Assembly: GCA_001910725.1 (NCBI GenBank)
Contig: MJGA01000073.1
Coordinates: forward strand, 1-53,962
Length of the DNA: 53,962 bases
Reading direction: 5' to 3'
From: Phanerodontia chrysosporium
Taxonomy: Eukaryota; Basidiomycota; Agaricomycetes; Polyporales; Phanerochaetaceae
Position 1 is the stretch's first letter. Every line of letters begins with the position of its first letter. Position numbers and translations under genes: made by a program. The notes beneath the pieces are model-generated. The model was given only the letters and a program-made list of their open reading frames with translations, did not search any database and was not told the DNA's origin. Of this stretch, positions 41,616 through 53,962 are shown piece after piece.

Positions 41616-43602
41616 CTACTCCTTGCGCACCTGCCGATCCAGCCAGCGCGGGCTCTCGCCCAGGCTGCCGCTGCCGCTCTCCCTTTTCGCCTGTGCATGG
41701 GCTTGCGCCTGTGCCTGTGCAAAGCCCTCCAGCTCCGTCGGCGTCGGCGTCGACGGCGACAGGGGCTCCGCATTCCGGATGATGAGCCGCGTCTGCGGCG
41801 GCTCGAGCACCGGCGAGCCCGTGCCCGCGCGGTCCACGTCGCCGGCGTCCTCCCCGACACGGTCGAGCGCGTACAGCGACTCGTCGACGGGCTGCCCCTG
41901 CGCGCGCTCCCACGACCGCTTCAGCGAGTGCGACGGCCCCACGGGACGGTGCTGCGCAGGCGGCGTCTGTGTCGTGTACGCCGTGGCCGTCGTCTGGTGC
42001 GTCACGCTCGTCGTGGTCGGGCTCTCCCGCCCCGACGCGTACGACAGCAGGCCCGCCTGCGACGGCGTGCGCCCGTGCTGCGGGACCGCCGATGCGCCGA
42101 CAATGACGGGCGTGCCGTACGCGACAGTGCGCGTCTGCTGTCCGGGGCCCATCACGTCGGGCACGATGCGCGCGAGGTCGACCTGGCTCGAGCCCGCGAC
42201 GAGCGGGTCGACGAACCGGCTGTCCTCGTTCGGCGGCGGCCAGACGGCCTCGTGGAAGATGCTGCCCGAGGACGCCGCACGCATGCCCATCAGGTACGGC
42301 GACGTCGGCTGCGAAGGCGCCGCGTGGAACTCTTGCATCGGTGTCGTCGGGTTCGAGGGGAGCCGCGAGGAGATTGTGCCCGATGCCGCGCGGCTGTGCA
42401 GGTTGAAGGGATGCGAAGAGGACGCGACCGAGGCGGGGTAGTCGCGGTACTGCGTCGTGGTGCCGATGCCGGGCGCGCCGAGCCAGTCGTCCTCGTCCTC
42501 GTCTTCGAGAAGGCTCCGCCTGCCCTTGCCAAATACACGCAGTTTCTTGTAGTTCATCCGTATCCTGTCCGAGCGCTGCAGGAAGATGACGAGGGCGACT
42601 ACGATTATAACGAAGACGGTTCCACCGATCGCGCTGCCGGTGATTATGGCACGATTCGATGCACTTGAAGGTCCAGAAGAGGACGGGTATGGTAAAGTAG
42701 TCGGTATTGCGGTCGTGAACTGAGGGGGGATCTCAGCGGGAAGCAATCAACATGAACACCAGACACGAACCGTGGTAGGTTGCCCATTGACATCCGTCGT
42801 GACAGTAGAATAGATCGTGGTATGAATCCCGCTAGAAGTACTGCTGGAGGTATCACTGCTGGCACTGGTGTCCGACGTACTGGTAGGAGTCGGCGTCGGT
42901 GTCGGGGTACTCGTGGAAGACGTGCTAGAGGCCGCGGATGTCGTCGTCGTGCTCGTCGAAGGGCCGCTCGAGGACGCCGCAGACGCCGACGATGCGACCG
43001 CCGACGAGCTCGACTGTGCTGCAGAGGATGTGCTCGACACGGTGGTAGACGAGGTTGAGCTCTGCGCGGCGGAGGAGGACTGGGACGCCGGATCTGACGT
43101 CGTCGTCGACTGGCTCGCCTGACTTTGGCTTGCGCTCTGCGACTGGCTCTGGCTCTGCTGGCTCTGCGAGGATGGTTGTCTGGTGCGCACTGTTCAGGAC
43201 CGCGACGCGTGGGTCTGCCGTGGGGGTGCACTCACGAGTCCGCAGGAGGCTGCCCCGTCCCCGAGTCCGCAGGGGACGACGGCCCAGAGGGTGGCGCCGA
43301 CCCGAGACCTGACGGGGGGAACGCAGGAGAGGGGCTGCTCCCACCGCCGAGCGGGTCTGAGTTGCTTGGATTCTGTCTTCGGAGTGCAGGCAACGAGCGA
43401 GACGGCGACTAATGAGGTATTGACATCGGGCACTAGTATGCAGGGCAGGCTGGATACATACAGGTGTCGCAGACGGCAGCAGCAGATCCCCCGAGGGTCC
43501 AGAATTGGGTCTTCTCCTCCTTAGCCTCTTGCTCAGTTCGGTCGCGGTCGGGGGAGCGTCCACGCCCCCTCTCCTAATGGCGGCATTGGATGCCCGTGAC
43601 AT
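41616..43602 (-). CDS. Ser/Thr-rich single-pass plasma-membrane protein, possible cell-wall stress sensor type
   Basis: A four-exon model: 43602-43462, 43372-43236, 43179-42771 and 42719-41616, with GT..AG introns. The third exon encodes a long Ser/Thr/Gln ectodomain (TSSTTVSSTSSAAQSS.. STPTPTPTPT), expected to be O-mannosylated. The last exon starts FTTAIPTTLPYPSS, then a single membrane segment AIIGSAIGG-type (AIITGSAIGGTVFVIIVVAL) and a cytosolic tail of about 310 residues beginning QRSDRIRMNYKKLRVFGKGRR, with Ser/Pro-rich and DEDEDDW stretches. The layout resembles fungal Mid2/Wsc-like sensors, but no WSC domain is present. The first exon lacks a clear signal peptide and its start is the least certain part. 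Confidence 0.65.
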
Positions 43603-44398
43603 CGTCTTCTGGATGAGGCTGAAGGACAGGCCAGAGAAGCGACTATGCAGAGCACATAAACTAGGTGCAAGACGGCGGAAGGAGAGGGTCTTAAGGGCGG
43701 AGGAGTCGGTGGTAGTGGTAGAAACGAAACATGAAAGTACAAGCTGCGTCGGTCGTCGGGTGCTAGGCGCCCAGCCAATGCCGAGGGAGGCGGAGTCGCC
43801 GCATCACCGCCGCCTCAAATGATCCCGCTCGCCCGCCAGTCTCGTCAACGACCTCCAACCTTTGACAGGCCGTCCTGACTCTTTCGCAGCACAGAAATAC
43901 CACTTTTTTTGCAGCAAATTGTTCAACATCTGCCACGGCGAACGGGGTGGACCGGCAGGAGCTGTCGAAACTGTCGAGCCTCCATCGCACCGGTTCCGGC
44001 ACAAACACGCCGCTCTCACCACCACCATGAGGCCGAGCATGCGCCAAGAACAACCTCCCTTGCTGCGCGAAGTCGAATGGCTGGCATCCTTGTTTCCGTG
44101 CGACCAGTGCTCCCGATAAATATTGTGAATTTCTGTCGCGAGTAACACGTACAGTCCACATCCAAATCCCCTCTTCGTCCTAAATGCGACGGTATATGTA
44201 CACAAAATGTCTGAATGCGAGACAGAGAATGCTGCGAATGGGAGGTGGTATAGTGAGAGTGAAAGCGAAGGGTTATGACGTATGCACGATAGCAAAATCC
44301 GACAAGCACTACATGACGACCAAGCAAAACGAGAGCACTTACTTTGAGACCAACGATAGCAGAGCAACGAACGACGATTCACGACCAGAAACCACCGC
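43603..44398. other. intergenic interval
   Basis: Between two minus-strand genes: promoter of the membrane-protein gene on the left and 3' flank of the WDDDF gene on the right. No gene, RNA or repeat was recognised. Confidence 0.5.
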
Positions 44399-47300
44399 TC
44401 ACGGTTGTGCACGCGAGGCGAGCAGCGACTTCATCTCGCCCACGCACTCGGAGCACCGCGCGTACACCTCTCGCGCATTCTCCAACAGCGGCCGGATGTT
44501 CTCTGGCGTCATCGCGAGCGAAATGCCACCGCCTTCGGGAGCGCGATCCGCTTCGGCTCGGGACTCTGCTCCACAAGAGGGCCTTGCCACGCCGGGGGCG
44601 GTGAGCGCAGCGAGCCTGTTCCACGTGCGGTTCGTCCGTTGCGCGATGTTGGCCGCTTCGAGCTCGGTCCGGCATACGACTGCCGCTTGCTCTTGAGATC
44701 CCACCCCTTCAGCAGGCGCACGGCGTCCCCTTCGAGCTCCGCGAGCTCCTTGACGTCCGACAGCTTCGTCGAGCGTGTGTGCGGCCGGCTGCCGTCGACC
44801 TCGGGCGTTGGTGCCTGGGAACGCGCACGGGACGGCGTTGGGGACGGGTTTGCCGAGGAGAGGGAGACCTGACTCGCGTTCAGGTTCTGCCGCGACGCGT
44901 GTGCTGCTTCTTTGGCGGAGACGTACATCGACGAGTGCTTCTTCCGCCGGACAGTCGCCGAACCGGATGGCGATGCGGCTTCGATGTCGGATGCTGACTC
45001 CACCTGGTCCCAATCCTCTTCCTCTGCCGATGGCGGACACGAGCTCGTGGACTCCGCAAGCAAGTCGTCCCGAGACAGCTCGCGCCCGGCTCCTGATGAT
45101 GGACTGCTCTTCGCCGTCGACGATTTGCTCTTCTGACCGAGCTTGAAGAGCGACGCAAGAGACGGCCTCCGCGGCGAGGAACGATGTGTCAGGGACGACG
45201 AGGTTACGTACGGCGAGTTTGGATGCTCTCGCAGTGACCTGGAGGACTCGGGGCCGGCGCTCGTCTTCGCCCGTGGTCGCGAGGCAACAGAAGGGTCGGG
45301 TGGCTTGGGTAGGTTCAGCGACGACATCGTACTCATTGACATGCTCGTTGATGAGCTGGGAATCGGCGGAACCGGGGGAGGAGAGCGAGGCTCCTGTTGG
45401 TGTCTCGTGGAGTGGCTCTTCTTCAGCGACCGCAGCATGTCTCGGAGGGCGCGCATGCCGAGACGGCCACTCTTACGCCGAGGCCCGCCTGAGGTGTCGT
45501 GCGCCGTGGACCCATGCTGAGACGACAGCTCGCTCGGGAGGGTGATCGTGCTGCTCATCGCATCGCCCCAGCGCCACTCGCGGTTAACATCCTCGAGGTG
45601 CGATTCAATCTTCATCATCGTCGCCGAGTCGGAATTGTTCAGCATATCGCGTAGCAAAAGCAGTTGGCGGCTACTCAGGTCGTGTCGACCTGTCGAAGCG
45701 CGCCATTGCGAAGCATGGGCAGGAGTACCAGGGCCAAAGGGTACCGCAGGTTTTGCCTCATCTCCAGCAAGTGTGATTGCCCGTTCGCGACTCTTCCGAC
45801 CGTCGGCCACCGGGGAATGATCTGTGAGCTGCGTAGACGAGGCTGACGGCGGGGGTTGCACTGGCGCACCACCCCCGAGCTCGATCAACAGCTCGGCGCA
45901 TTCCCATGCCATCCGATACTTGGTTTCTAAACCATGGTAGGCAGCAGTAAGGTCACGATGCTCAGCTGCCCTCTTGGAGACCACTGTCGACGAGGTCTGC
46001 GGATTGGTATTGGAGCGCGCCCTGTAGCCGGGGAGCGGGAGGCCAAAGAGAGTTGGTGAGATTGCGCGGGGTTGGGGCTCGTCTGGCGGCGCCGTCTGGA
46101 GCAAGAGTGATTGGATATCGATTACTAGGGAGTAATACGTTGATTGGAGCTCTCGTAGCTCTGCGTAAACGTCAGCGTAGGACGGCAGTGGAGAGGTGAC
46201 AGCAACTTACGTTCGACGCTAGTGGCGAAATCTCGCACCATCCCCAAATCTCTTCGGAGGCCCACCTGGGCTTGGCTGATCCGCGCAGGGATCTTCAGGT
46301 CGCTCAATGAACTGCGCCGGAAGACAGGAAGTTCAGTATCCTTGTCCTTCGGAGACTGCGTGGCGCGACCGAGAGACGAGGGCTGCGACGACATAGGGAG
46401 CTTTGACAGAGTCGGCGGCGCGGAAGGCGGACTGGGCATCAGGGTTTTGACGCTGCCCGTCAATGAAGGTAGCGTAGGTAGGGAAGGGAACGCTGCCTCT
46501 AGCATTGCATCGAGACCACCTTCACGAACAACAGGCTCCGACATACTCTTGGTCATTTCTCGGGGTGGCGAGGGTGGCTGGAGTTCGATTGGAGGTAAGA
46601 GAGGCTTCTCATCAATGGAGATCCTAGGCATGATGCGCGACGGAGGTCGCGGGGTGACGTCGAGCCCATGGTCAGAAGCAGTGTGATCGGATAAGCGAGG
46701 TACGGCGGTCGCGGCAGTCGACGTGCTAGGCCTGGCAGGCTCGTCAGGCGACTGCTCTTTGGTGTAAACGGTCGTCTTTGACCGCTTGTGCTTGCCCGTC
46801 ATGCTGATGCGCCGCATGCCGCCCATGAAACTGCGGCTACCTGGCTCGGGTTCGAGGCTGCTGCGCGACTTGCGAGGAGTCCGCATGTCTTCGCCATGCG
46901 CAGACGACGTACCCCGACTAAGGCGCCTGCTAGAAACGTCGTCGACGCTTGCAGATGCGGAACAGGGAACAGAGGACCCTCGACTGCTCGGCGTCTGGCG
47001 CCCGTTGTAGCTCGCATGACGAGAGCCGCGGGCGCGTGAGGAGGAACGAGATGTGCCAGTAGTTGCAGATGATGGTGGCTCGAGAGTGAGGGAACCACGC
47101 TTGTTGGCTACGTCGGTGAGGTCTTTGGGCAACGCTTGTCGTATCTTCTGCTTGCGCTTCGACGGCGTCTCTGGGTGATCGAAGCCGACCATGGCGAGAA
47201 GCCTGTCCATGGACTTCTCGTGTTTCAGTGGCAGGGCCGACACATTACTTGGTGGCGAGCCGGACCCTGCCCCAGGGCCGCCACCCGCGCGAAAAAACCA

Positions 47301-48392
47301 CTTGGAGGTTGGAGGAGAGGTAGGGATTGCCATCGAGGCCGGCCGAGAAGCGACCATCTCCGACTCGCGCGGTTCGTTGAGAGCAACTTCTACAGGCCCG
47401 GTACTCATGCGCTTCTTCCGTGCCGCGCCCCATTTCTTCCCAACAGATCCGATGCGGGAGACGAGCGAGCTCTTGCCAGCGCTCGGCGGAGCTGCGTCTG
47501 GTGGGGAGTCGTGCGGGGTAGTGTGCTCTGGAGGAGACCTCGAGCGCTCTGGGGTGACCGGACAAGGGTCATGTCGGTCGTCGAGTTCGTAAATGTTGGC
47601 ATCGACGCGCGGAGGACGGGACTTCTTGCGCAGTCGCCTCCGCTCGCGGGCCTGCTGTATGGGAGGACTAGGCGGAAGCGCGCCGAACGAGCTGCTCGAG
47701 ATCGTCGGGCGCAAAGCAAGGTGCGCAGTGGAGGAGTACGAGTGTCCCGCGATTGACTCGCGCCCAGACACCGGGACCGAGAAGACAGACGCTGTAGGCG
47801 ACCTAGGGAATGGCTGCGGATCGAGGCGACTGTCCGCGAAGGTCGACGGGATGGGTGGCACTGGTGGCGGCGGGGACTCGTCGGGAAGGACAGAGGGAAA
47901 CGCACCACGCCGAGAACGCGAGGTCACAGTCCTATCCTCCTCCCTGTCTGCAAACCCAAAGTCGCACTCCTCCTCGTCCGACGAATCCCACCGCGTGCTC
48001 TTCTTGCTCGGGGACGTCTGCTTGTCCTCGAAGTCGTCGTCCCAGTTCTCGGTTGGGCGGCGGCGGGTCTTGGGAGACGTACGCGTATGTGAAGGCAAGT
48101 CATCATTGTCTTGAAAGTCATCATCCCAGTTCTCCGCTTCGGCTGGACGGGCTCGCTTAGAAGGAGTGGATGGACCAGGTTTGGCCCAGTTGTGAGTACG
48201 AGAGTTGGGAGCGTTGCTCTTGCTCAGAACGCCATCCTTGACTGGCGTAGATGGAATGTTCGCCAGACCCTCGCTTACAGGCTGAAAGTCGAAGTCGTCA
48301 TCCCAGTTCTCTGTTTCACGCTCATCAGCCACGCGTCCTAGCATTCGGTGGATGAACAGCTTACCAGCAACACGAGGCTCTGAACCACTCAT
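44399..48392 (-). CDS. large disordered protein with WDDDF motifs; possible Byr4/Bfa1-type cytokinesis regulator
   Basis: Two exons: 48392-46211 and 46160-44399, joined by a 50-nt intron (GTAAGT..CAG) that links ..RDFATSVE to QLRELQSTYYSLVIDIQSLLL. About 1,310 residues. The N-terminal 120 residues contain three ENWDDDF motifs (TENWDDDFDF, AENWDDDFQD, TENWDDDFED). Fungal Byr4, the Bub2 partner controlling the septation network GTPase, also has acidic ..WDDD.. motifs at its N-terminus, so this is a possible orthologue. The WEGNE-type GAP segment I would expect was not found. The middle is Ser/Pro/Arg-rich. Conserved-looking helical parts lie at KRAAEHRDLTAAYHGLETKY, RQLLLLRDMLNNSDSATM and ELEAANIAQRTNRTWNRLAAL. 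Near 44681-44686 the frame slips by one base (..LLKGWDLKSK / AAVVCRTELEAAN..). Confidence 0.7.
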
Positions 48393-51300
48393 CCAACTGC
48401 CTTCAGTTCGCTAGCTCAATGATGACCACAGCCGTTCTCTGCGCAAAGATTCTGGGTCAAGGGTGAAGGTGAAGGTATAAGGAGCAACATTGACGCCAGG
48501 GTTGACGGTAGTATCCGGCGTTAACATCGCCTCTCACGAAGTGCTTATATTAAAACTCCCACGGTAAGTAACTAGCAACGACCATTTAGACGGGCATGTC
48601 TCAACGTGAACTCAACGGAAGATGTCCTATATGCGCAGAATTCACGGTATCAGAGTGTCAGAGATGTACAGCGGCACTTATGGTGGCTGGCTTAAATCAC
48701 CGACGCGCTGGTAAGGCCCTTATACCCGCGCGACCATCCCGGTGCTTCCTACGGTGCAGGCGAACAGGACCACCCGCGGCAGCCACACTTCGTGTGCTGC
48801 AAGCCCTGTTGGGACCTTGACGCGCTTGACGAACAATCCGTAGGAGATTATGTAGATGGGTCACTATCTCATGCTCGAATTACAGGATATCACAGCCATT
48901 CGAGACGACCGCGAGCTTGAACTTGCCAGCGGTGCGAATGATACTTCTTCAGCTGTGCAGGTAAGTTCGACACGCTACTACGCCCGTGACGGCTCATCCA
49001 ACGTAGTTGGGGAAATCCGGGTGGTTTGTCAGGCGCGATACACACCTCTGAACATTCAGCGAGCTTTCGATTTTGCCCTGCGAGGGCATGTGCGCAGGTA
49101 CACTTGCGTACCTATAGCATCCAGGAGCACCTATGAGCCGATGGACAGTTAGAGAGTTGCGCTGCCCTCACAATGTCCCTGGTAAGTACTCGTGTACCTG
49201 GCGTACCTGGCTGACCTTCTTCTTCCAATAGTACTCAATATTCGCACCGATGTGCCTGTATTTTCCCGAGCTCGTCCCATCACCTCCTCTTCGCAGTGCC
49301 AGATAAACAATACACGTTCGACATTGTTCAAAAGACCAGCGTTTCGGGGCTCTTTCGGCCACACCGTCGGGTCTTGAGCAAAGTGACCACGCGCGTAAGG
49401 AACAATAATTGATGCTCCAAGGTATGCCTCGTTCTCTGTATGCATTCTGCGCTCGTCTAATTGATTATATGCACTGATAGCCTTCGTCTGCGAACACTCA
49501 CAATGACACACATGTCGTTACGCGGGGATACCGTGCGCCGCAATCAGCGTCCTCGGTCGTATGAGGCTTCTCATGCTGCCGCCCGGCGAACAACAGGCGG
49601 TTTCATGACAGAACGTTTGACATGAGAGTTGATCGCGCACACGACTGCAGGCTAGAGCGTGCCTTTGCCGGAACAACCAGACGTAGCGGTGGAAGTATGC
49701 CAACCAGTGCGCCAGAACTACGCCCACGCAACCCTCCCGGGGTGGTATAAAAGGCCGATCGTCTGCGACCGCCGCAAGGGATGCCCCGACCTACGACTTC
49801 TCGTCATTGCTGCCTCACCTGAGGTGATCGCGACAATCCACAGCCGCCCGGTACCGTGGCCTTATCTGTTGTTAGCAATGTTAGACTTCAACAGCCACCT
49901 CTTCTCTGCATCGCTCACCCACCGTAACCTACTCTGTCTCTCTCCCCACAGCTTCCCTCCAATGTCGCAGAGTGTTCGCCGACTGCCCCTTGAAGCCTGG
50001 GATACTATATTTCTCGACCGCAAAAGGGTACATGTTGAACATTCAACCCCCCGTTCAACGGTCCAGAGACCCCATCCTGGCCTGTAGGCGACTCTGGGTG
50101 CGTGGTCCAGCCTGGTAGACCGCTGAAATACGCACGTAGTAAGAGGAATGGCTCTAGCGGTCCGTCCTACCAATTGCCGGGTGCCTTAGGCCCTTGTGGA
50201 TCCGACACCGCTCGTTCCAATTGCTCGACGCGACGCTGAACAGTATTAATCAAAGTACAACAACTTCCGACAGGTCGTCTACTCCCTCGCGCCTCCATCC
50301 AGAACGAAAGCACTCAGGTGTTTGTACCGCCAGGCACGAGCTCTCCCTTCCCTCACGGTTTACCTTTACCCTGCTGACTGTGCCATAGTCACAGGGCAGT
50401 CGGCTTCCCGCATACGCCGGCAGAGTTGTCACCGTCCATCGATGCACTGTCCACTATCCGCCATACTGAATGCGCGCGTCTCGCTGTCCCAGGCACTCAG
50501 ATGAGCGTGCAGCGAAAGCCCATCAATGTAACCTCTATTTCTCCGTACTTTCTGGCTCTAACGTTTACGCTAGCCAAACCTGCAGGTACAGCGCGAAATG
50601 AAGGGGACGCCAGCTGTGGGCTGCCTTTCACCGCTGGACCTCGCGATCGTGCCTGTCTATTTCGGCACACTCGCAAGGCACGCTCGTGCCTGGACTTCCT
50701 CCTCTGGGAAAGGCACGTCGGTTTGGCCCCTCGACGATCTCATCGGAGACACGAATTGCCGTATGTGCTCTGGATCTGCCCTGGCTCTGCTACAATTGCT
50801 CATGCATACTCACGGGCAACAGTGCGGCTAGAGTCTGCCGGCCCGTAGACGAGACGCGCCGCGACGCGGATGCTCCGCGTTTGCAGGGGCGGCCCTAGCC
50901 ACTCGCCGCTCTATTCGCTCCCAACGAAGGTCGACGACCAACCCCCGAGGATCGACGGCCAACACGTTGCACGACGCAGCTGCCGCGTTATTCCACGATC
51001 ATCGCTGTGCAGCCTGCGCACGCTCTTGCTGCACCCACGCGCGATTCTGGACCTGACATAACTTACTTTCCCAACTCTCAGGAAGCGCACGTATAGTCTC
51101 CGATCGAACGGTCTCGCCGGCGGTAGCGTACCTTACTCGCGGACGCCACAATGTCAATAGTGGAGCTGTGCACGGTCTCGTCCTGGCGCTCGGGCTCCCC
51201 GGGAATCAGCGCTCAGCGGAGACAGGTGGTCTAACCCTATCCTGGTCCGCGTAATGCGAGCCGTAGACTTTCCCGTTCTCTTGGCGTAGGTCCTAACGTC

Positions 51301-52286
51301 GTCTCCAGCGACGCAGTTCGAGGAGCCGTCGACACTGTTCGAGATGCGAGGGTTCCCCGTTCTTGAACTGGGCCCGGTCCACCCACTGTATAGGATTCTC
51401 AGAGCAAGACGCTTCCTTGCATCATTATGTACACTCCTCCCCTGTTCGTGCCTGACTGCGCTGCGCTGTTTGCGACTTGCTTATCCATGTTTTTCTACAG
51501 AATCTCTCGCCGACGACGCCGATGGTTCTCAAAACTGTCGCCCGTGCGCCGTAGATCCTCACCGTATCTCTGCTTACCATGCGGTATACACGGCGATAAG
51601 ACGGCTCTCGCTGATGCAGATTTCCGGCGCAGAGAGTAGCAGGATGCAAGGACAAAGGTCAGACAATCATCGCCACGGTACCTGTGAGAGTGCTCATGAC
51701 CCCCTGCGTATGCTGCAGCTAAATACTAGACGTCGTCTGATGCTGTCTCTTCTCGGCTGTGCACGTTCACGAAGCTACTATTCCGAATGCAGAGCCGCAG
51801 ACTTTGGACGTAATGGTGCTAGGTATGGGAGACGAACCGCGCATTGTGAAGGCGAGATGAGTAATGTTTCCGGCGGTCGCAGGCTCGATCGTCGGGGCCA
51901 TAGGCGATACCCACTCCCGAGAGACCCCATGCAACTGCACCCAGCCGCGGAGCCTACAGACTGTCCTGCTCTCACGCCGATAAAACTGAGGCGTATGAGG
52001 CTTTCCCGAGATTACCAAATGACCTACAAGCCATGCCAGACTCGGCGCAGCTTCAGCGGAGACCGGTCGACTTTGCGGGCTAGTATCGCCTCGCACTGTG
52101 CAGTGTTGACCCGTCTCAGGCACCTGCTGTCATTTGCTGGCAGGTTTGGCAGCTCCTACCCCTTTGAGGGTTTGCTTGCGTGGAACGTGACGAGCGCAAG
52201 ATCGCGACCTGCTCTGGAGACTAACCCGATTCCTTTCGCAGATGTGCATTGGATTCGGGCTCAGCCGCTCTTGGGGGAGACAGGCG
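48393..52286. other. long interval without recognised genes
   Basis: Roughly 3.9 kb. Several open frames exist on both strands (for example 48856-49152 plus and 51344-52354 plus), but none shows a domain, signal peptide, repeated architecture or splice-linked continuation. Promoter of the WDDDF gene at the left edge and of the secreted protein at the right. Confidence 0.5.
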
Positions 52287-52294
52287 TATATAAG
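52287..52294 (+). promoter_or_regulatory. TATA box of secreted cysteine-rich protein gene
   Basis: TATATAAG lies 92 bp upstream of the ATG at 52386, in GTATATAAGCC context. This is a strong consensus and suits a highly expressed secreted-protein gene. Confidence 0.7.
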
Positions 52295-52385
52295 CCTGGT
52301 GCACCTCAGCGTAGCAGAGCAGCGCCGCAAGACTACACACGCACACACTTCTAAGGCGGACCTTAGACTTCGCTACTCATCCACA

Positions 52386-53011
52386 ATGTTCACCTCGCTC
52401 TATATTGTCGCCGTCGTGTCTTCATTAGCCATCGTCGTCCAGGCGTTCCTCCCCTCTGAGCGCTCGGTGTACCCCAACCTCCACAAACGTCTTACCGGGC
52501 AGAGCATTGCCTTCGCTTGCTTCGGCGGTGGAGGCGACTGTCAATGCCCTCTCGACCTGAACAATGACGAGGGCGTTCTCATCAACGTTTACCCGGGTTA
52601 CCAGTGCGCGTACCCGAACGGTGCCTGCCAATGGGACGACAAGGTACGTTTGTCATGCCAGTCTTGTGCCTGTTAGACGTTCACCTGATCTTTGGCGATG
52701 GTAGACTGGTGCTCTCCAAACACCGGCCAGACCAACTGCCCGACGTCCGCGCCATGCAGCACCGTCTCTGGTTGCCAGTGCCCGCTCGACCTGAACGGCG
52801 ACACTGGCGTCCTCATCAACCAGTTCACTGGCTACCAATGCGCGTATCCGAACGGCGCCTGCACCTGGGATGGCGTACGTATATTTCCGCCGCGTTCGTA
52901 CTTGAACGAAACTCAATGTTCACCGGCCTCCAGCTCGGTAACCTGCAGAACATCGCGCAGACGAACTGCCCAGGCCTCGCGAAATGCGCTCAGCTCGGCA
53001 ACGATTCTTAA
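52386..53011 (+). CDS. small secreted cysteine-rich protein with a duplicated module
   Basis: Three exons, 52386-52647, 52705-52874 and 52934-53011, give about 169 residues. A signal peptide (MFTSLYIVAVVSSLAIVVQA) is followed by a short pro-segment ending in a Kex2-type Lys-Arg (NLHKR). Two modules follow, CQCPLDLNNDEGVLINVYPG and CQCPLDLNGDTGVLINQFTG, each continuing YQCAYPNGAC and W-D. The third exon adds AQTNCPGLAKC. Exon 1 ends at a GTTTGT donor in my preferred model, because the stronger GTACGT four bases upstream would break the frame. The start is supported by the TATA box and signal peptide. Function unknown; it has effector-like or cell-wall-associated features shared with many fungal small secreted proteins. 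Confidence 0.75.
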
Positions 53012-53962
53012 AACACTTTGTCGTCTTCACAGGTCGGACCCTTACTCGATCTTATGAGTTATCCACTTTCCGTGTGGTCTCTGCCTGAATATTTGGTTCT
53101 ATTGAAGTCGGTGACATGTTCGAGATTGCCAGTAATTATGTACAATAGCCTCCAGCGGTATTGATGTGACACCGTTATTGCACTGTGATTCAGCCATGCA
53201 GCAAGCAAGGTTCCAGGTCGTGATCTAAGCCGTTGTTCACCAAACATGCGAACGGTCAAATGCTAGCTGCTGGTAAGGCTGGCAAACCATAACGCGCGCT
53301 GACATCGACGGCCCAAAATGGTATATGCACCAATGGTGGGCTACTTATCGACAGCATCGTCAGACGCAGGGACAGTGGCAGGGTCTGTACACGTAGATTC
53401 AGGCTGCGCGGCTGACAAGGAATGAGAATGAGTTACGTTTAATTAGAACTGAATGTTTGCACAGCGAGCATCACAGTCAAGCTTGGCCATGAGCCTAGGC
53501 CTCATGAGTGAAGCACGTATAAAACTGTTGTCCTTCCCAAACTCTGGTTGATAATAGCCTGGAATCAAGGGCGAGCAAGGTAGATCCAGATGAGAGTTGT
53601 CCAGTCTGCCTATGCAACAGCAGTTGTTTGCGAGCCATGAGCGAGGTAGCATCCCGCTGAATGCTAGCGGCATGACATAGGGTCCTCCGGTGTGCGAAGG
53701 ACGAGGTGAAGTGAAGGTCGCAGGCTAGCTTAGAACCTGCTTTCATTGACTTTCCGTTACTTGGTAAGCAACCAGTCACAAAGGGTAACAGAGCCCGATA
53801 AGCAGGTTGCTACTGCGCGGTTGAATGGGGTAAGTAAAGTTTATCCTTTGGGCGCTTATGAGCGTCATTTTGCGAGAGCAGAATTTCGGCCGGAGTCAGG
53901 TCTTCCTCGATCCTCCACGATGACTGTCCTTACGCACCCCTCCATTCGCGTAGCTTGCTTAG
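53012..53962. other. terminal interval without recognised genes
   Basis: 3' flank of the secreted protein gene, then about 900 bp in which I see no coding region, structured RNA or repeat. Confidence 0.5.

Noticed and set aside
48856..49152. 98-residue plus-strand frame
   Set aside because: No signal, domain or splice support; kept only as part of the unannotated interval.
51344..52354. 336-residue plus-strand frame
   Set aside because: Cys/Arg/Ser-rich with no family features; it runs over the TATA box and leader of the secreted protein gene.

Overview
The window looks like an Agaricomycete (mushroom or polypore-type basidiomycete) chromosome. Introns are mostly 46-62 nt with GT..AG ends, there is a GH3 beta-xylosidase-type gene and a small secreted cysteine-rich protein gene, and the LTR retrotransposons are of fungal Ty1/copia and Ty3/gypsy types. 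Assignment to a species is not possible from sequence alone. The left two thirds (1 to about 36140) is a nested transposon island. The right third (about 36140 to 53962) is ordinary, sparsely coding host sequence.

Transposon island, left to right. A Ty1/copia element (+; 5' end outside the window, 3' LTR at 3151-3440) has inserted into an exon of a minus-strand gene for a large protein with a ParB/sulfiredoxin-like 'GGQHR' motif (copy 1, 3441-5465). That gene belongs to an element here called E1 (3441-9487). E1 also carries two tandem 52-bp-period arrays of 26-bp palindromes, two tandem paralogous three-exon genes (6464-7131 intact; 8078-8733 with a nonsense codon), a third looser palindrome cluster and a C-rich right end that abuts the pentamer ATAAT. 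To its right lies a gypsy element on the minus strand (9493 to about 19070) with a 2.9-kaa gag-protease ORF cut off before reverse transcriptase. Next is E2 (within about 19100-25660), a relative of E1. It has a full-length seven-exon copy of the ParB-like gene (19352-24435, one in-frame stop), palindromes of a different sequence both inside its fourth intron and upstream of its start, and a C-rich minisatellite ending at ATAAT. A 618-bp foldback element (25666-26283) with 217-bp inverted termini sits between two ATAAT copies. It is followed by a gypsy pol (26289-29996) with a 3' LTR, a gypsy chromodomain/dUTPase fragment with a 3' LTR (about 31141-33720), an E1-like end fragment (about 33725-34251), a 406-bp ATAAT-flanked segment containing a hammerhead ribozyme (34257-34662), and a gypsy 3' end (34668 to about 36140).

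Host part. A GH3 beta-xylosidase-type gene (37798-40247, minus, one apparent 1-nt frameshift), a Ser/Thr-rich single-pass membrane protein (41616-43602, minus), a long disordered protein with WDDDF motifs, possibly a Byr4/Bfa1-type cytokinesis regulator (44399-48392, minus), and a secreted cysteine-rich duplicated-module protein (52386-53011, plus).

Central hypothesis. E1 and E2 share a layout: ParB-like gene reading leftwards, palindrome arrays of element-specific sequence but constant 26-bp size, a C-rich end and a right boundary at ATAAT. I read this as an undescribed family of fungal mobile elements in which a ParB-like protein may recognise its own palindrome arrays. No known transposase or recombinase is visible in either copy, and the left ends are not resolved, so the mobility mechanism is unknown.
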